Part shown: piece after piece, positions 61,012 to 64,000 of the stretch | Layout of the letters: every line of letters starts with the position of its first letter | Position numbering within the stretch: position 1 is the first letter of the stretch | From: Bostrychus sinensis | Taxonomy: Eukaryota > Chordata > Actinopteri > Gobiiformes > Eleotridae | Direction: 5' to 3' | Length of the DNA: 64,000 bases | Assembly (NCBI GenBank): GCA_020698575.1 | Contig: CM036248.1 | Location: 17,587,229-17,651,228, forward strand | Made by a program: the position numbers and the translations under genes | Notes under the pieces: model-generated | Told to the model about the DNA's origin: nothing | Database searches by the model: none | What the model saw: only the letters and a program-made list of their open reading frames with translations

Positions 61012-63244
61012 CTTTTTTCTTATGCAACCCAGATAACCAGACCTTGAACCAGGTGCTGTTACACAACCAGATTGCCTGTTCTCGTCGCCATCCCTTTAAC
61101 CTGCACCCAGTGACACCCAAGTGTTTGTTGTCAGAAAGCAGTCTATTAGTTTGACCCTGCGCAGGCTTTCCCTCACTGTCTTGATGAAGCCAGGCTTTAA
61201 AGCACAAATGCCAGGGAACGCTTCCTGTACCGGCTCCATCCTGATACCCTGACCTCTGAAAAGTTTAAAGAGAGATGCTACAGAGAGGAGTATAGGAGCG
61301 GAGGATGACGGATGGCTCTTAGCTGTCTTAATAGTGTCGCCCTCTTTGACAAGAACAAATATGTGCCAGCGCTGAGAGATATGTGTGGCTCACGTCATGC
61401 ACCGTGCCAGCTCCTCTCATGTGGCTCTCCTCTAGGATGAGGCAAAGAAAGCTCTGTGGACAAATGACACGACTAAGACACTTGGAGCGACTTAGAAGGG
61501 AAGGTAAAGCAAGACAAAAAGCTGAACAAGGCACAGAGAAAGAGTGTGACATTGAGCTCCACAGAAGGGAGTTACTCTGCCTCCACACTATGTCCATGGC
61601 TCTTCTCTCTCTAATGATCGCTCCATAGGCTCCATATCCTCCATATCCTCCTTTAGCTTGACACCTTGAAGGCGGCAATAAATTCCAAATGTCATATTAC
61701 CTTGACACCATTGTTGTGCCACAGAAAGCTGGCGTTAAGAAAAATGTCCCTGAAATAAATGAGTCAAGAGTGGTTATACACTCTTCATCTATTGCCACAA
61801 TCTTTGATGTATATTTCAGAAAGTCAGAATCCGTGTCCAGAATAGATAAAGGTATCACAAACTCGGCACTCCCGTCTCGTAAAGGCCCAGCAACTTTGTT
61901 CATAAATTATTGCAAGCTGTGGCAGGCTGTGGCCCTGAGGGTTGTGGAGGAGACCTTTACCATTGCTTTACACCTGTAATATAAATGAAGTGGAGGCCGG
62001 GGAGGGGTTACAGGGAGGGGTGTGGTGGATGGACATCCAAACCTCTTCTACTGATCCAGACACTTCCCTCTTCTGATTTATCACTACTGAAGGGAACAAG
62101 GCGAGGATCTGAATCCCAAACTCCTCCTTTGCTGACCTTACAGACCGCATAAGTGGACTGTTAAGCTAAAACAGCAGCACAGGATCCAGCATAACCTCAT
62201 CTGAACCTCTGGTATGTGCATGGGCTTTTGATGCCGAAGAAGATAATCTTACACTCCGGACTATTTGCAGAGACACTCAAATATTTAAATAAGGTGATGA
62301 GATGGCTGGAGAGGGATCTTGATGGATTATATGTAAATTATAACTCCTCAATACCTTCTTGTTATCCCCAAAACTTAAAATATGCTCAAAGTTTGGCTGG
62401 TGTTAGCTCTTGTGACCCTTTGGTGCTTTGTGTTGTTTATGATTTTCATTCCATATCAATTAAATATAATTTTTTCCATCTATTACAGGACTCAAAGCAG
62501 ACGGAGTTGTTGTGAAACGTTCCTTCTGCTCGCACGCTTCTCAGTCACACAGACTGTTGTTCTGGCTCACAAGCAAGACACACAATCTCCAAATATGAAA
62601 TCATACTCCCTCTAAAGCAAATCAGTATAAAAAACTTCCTAGAGAGTTGCATTTTGTCATTCATATCACATACAGTTACATCAGGCTGTACTGGACAGGA
62701 TATTAGCTTTTTAACATTATGAAAGAAATATAATGCAGCTTAAGACGCAGTGCATTTTTTCTCCTTACCTTTCCCTGCTGCAGATGTTTACTTTTCACGT
62801 TAAAAACAATCAGCGATTCTGGAAGCTTCTATGAGCCGCCATTAAAAAATCATGAATCAATTTGAGCTCGTTGAAAATTTCAAACAGAGCATTCATTAAA
62901 ATTTCACAGGGACCTCAGTGTCTGTCGCTTGTAAATACATCATTGATATTGCAGTGGCTGATGAGGAAGGTGCTCAGTGCTTATGTGTGTGGTTGAACTT
63001 AAACTTCTGTGTCAAGCAATACTGTGACTGTAGCAAAATCAAACTTGTCCATTATAAAGGTGCATCTCAACAAATTTGAATATGCTGAAAAAGTTAGATT
63101 ACTATTCATTATTTTGTTTTTCAAAACGTTAAATGCATATTACATTATATACAATCAGTACCCTTTTTTTTTGAGATACAGATTTTTGCCTTTTTTTATC
63201 GCTAAAACCATAATCCTCATGCATGAATTTTTTCAGTATATAAT
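61012..63244. other. Intergenic, no gene recognised
   Basis: Slightly GC-richer around 61020-62200. The frame at 61383-61628 is preceded by 'ctcctctag' and holds a GTAAAG, which mimics an exon, but no known protein is recognised. No other candidate. Confidence 0.4.
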
Positions 63245-63720
63245 ATACAGTTCAAAAGTTTCAGTGAGGTGTGAAAAATGCTGTTAACCAAAGATTGCGG
63301 TAATAAATACAGAATTTTTTTTTTTTTTTTTTTTTACAAATTATTTTTTTTTTTTTACAAATTATCAACTTTAGCGAGGATCCATTTCACTGTTAGATAC
63401 CTGACTGTTTTAAGTGATTCATTTTGAGATACAGACCAAACTCATTTAACTCAATAAAAGAGCATTTGATTAATTTTAGTGTATACTTCACCATCGGGAG
63501 ATATAAGGGTTTTTAGGCTCAGTTAAAAGAACATTTACCCCTGAACTAGAAGAGTTTCTGTCCTTGTCTGGGCATGCTTACCATTGCGAGATAGGACCAC
63601 TGTCTTGGCGGAGATCTATATTGTCCACCTTTTTTTCACTTGTGTCGATTTGTTTAGATTAATGTACCTCCATTTGTTCATACCCTTTGCTTAAAAACCT
63701 GTCCTAGACTTTTGCATGGA
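63245..63720 (+). repeat. tRNA-like interspersed repeat, full-order copy
   Basis: 'cagttcaaaagtttcagtga', 'gaggatccatttcactgtta', 'cattttgagatacagaccaa', 'ggctcagttaaaagaacatt', 'tacccctgaactagaagagt', 'ttgcgagataggaccactgt' and 'ttggcggagatct'. T-runs at 63316-63355 interrupt the left arm. Confidence 0.6.
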
Positions 63721-64000
63721 ATAGTATGAGTTCATTTTCATAATAATGTGTTTACTTTGTATAATATTTTAATTTATCGAGGTGTGCCTGTCCTCTGATT
63801 GAAGACCATTATAGTTTTGTCCGTTCACCCCGAGTGTGTTTCTGAACTTATTTAGGTGATCTTCCAAAATCTCTGTGTGCTCAAATTTTAATGGGAACAA
63901 CCTGGTGTTAAAAATGAAGTGAGTCTGTGAGGTGCAAACACCTGAAAAGTCTGTTGCGCTCTCTTTCTCTGCTTCTGTCTTTCACATAGACACTCAGCAC
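63721..64000. other. Intergenic, no feature seen
   Basis: No gene or repeat identified before the window ends. Confidence 0.5.

Noticed and set aside
61383..61628. Possible orphan exon with acceptor-like 'ctcctctag' and a GTAAAG
   Set aside because: The encoded segment matches no protein I recognise, and no partner exon was found within the window.

Overview
The window is eukaryotic nuclear DNA, almost certainly from a teleost fish. Three vertebrate protein genes can be supported, two of them split by GT-AG introns. The rest is AT-rich intergenic DNA with fish-type transposable elements and microsatellites. No prokaryotic features, CRISPR arrays, rRNA genes or convincing functional tRNA genes were seen.

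Layout. Positions 1-11,200: intergenic DNA with a recurring tRNA-like repeat, a Tol2-like MITE and a GTTA microsatellite. 11,388-12,662 (minus strand): an intronless alpha-2 adrenergic receptor, best assigned to the alpha-2D subtype. About 13,000-29,990: a gene desert with a three-level nest of mobile elements at 13,380-16,038, a Tc1/mariner remnant at 22,706-23,668 that is itself interrupted, and several other repeats. 30,000-35,720 (plus): SIMC1, ten coding exons, 831 residues, with a compact promoter. 35,939-48,290 (plus): CNOT6, a CCR4 deadenylase with eleven coding exons and 559 residues, a probable non-coding first exon and a long 3' UTR. One of its introns carries a hAT-like element with a perfect 8-bp target duplication. 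48,400-64,000: intergenic, repeat-rich, with no supportable gene.

The genes are not an operon and act in separate processes: catecholamine signalling through Gi, recruitment of the SMC5/6 genome-stability complex through SUMO binding, and mRNA poly(A) shortening. SIMC1 and CNOT6 are neighbours on the same strand, and both human orthologues lie at 5q35, so the order looks like conserved synteny. An alpha-2D receptor beside them fits the idea that the fourth alpha-2 subtype, absent from mammals, sat on this ancestral block.

No wholly new system was found. The most informative structures are the nested transposons, a shared Tol2-like MITE family with expanded TAG/TAC triplets, and the symmetric SIMC1 promoter. 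Gene calls rest on full exon-by-exon reading with phase checks. Transposon superfamily names rest on recognised terminal sequences and were not checked by database search.
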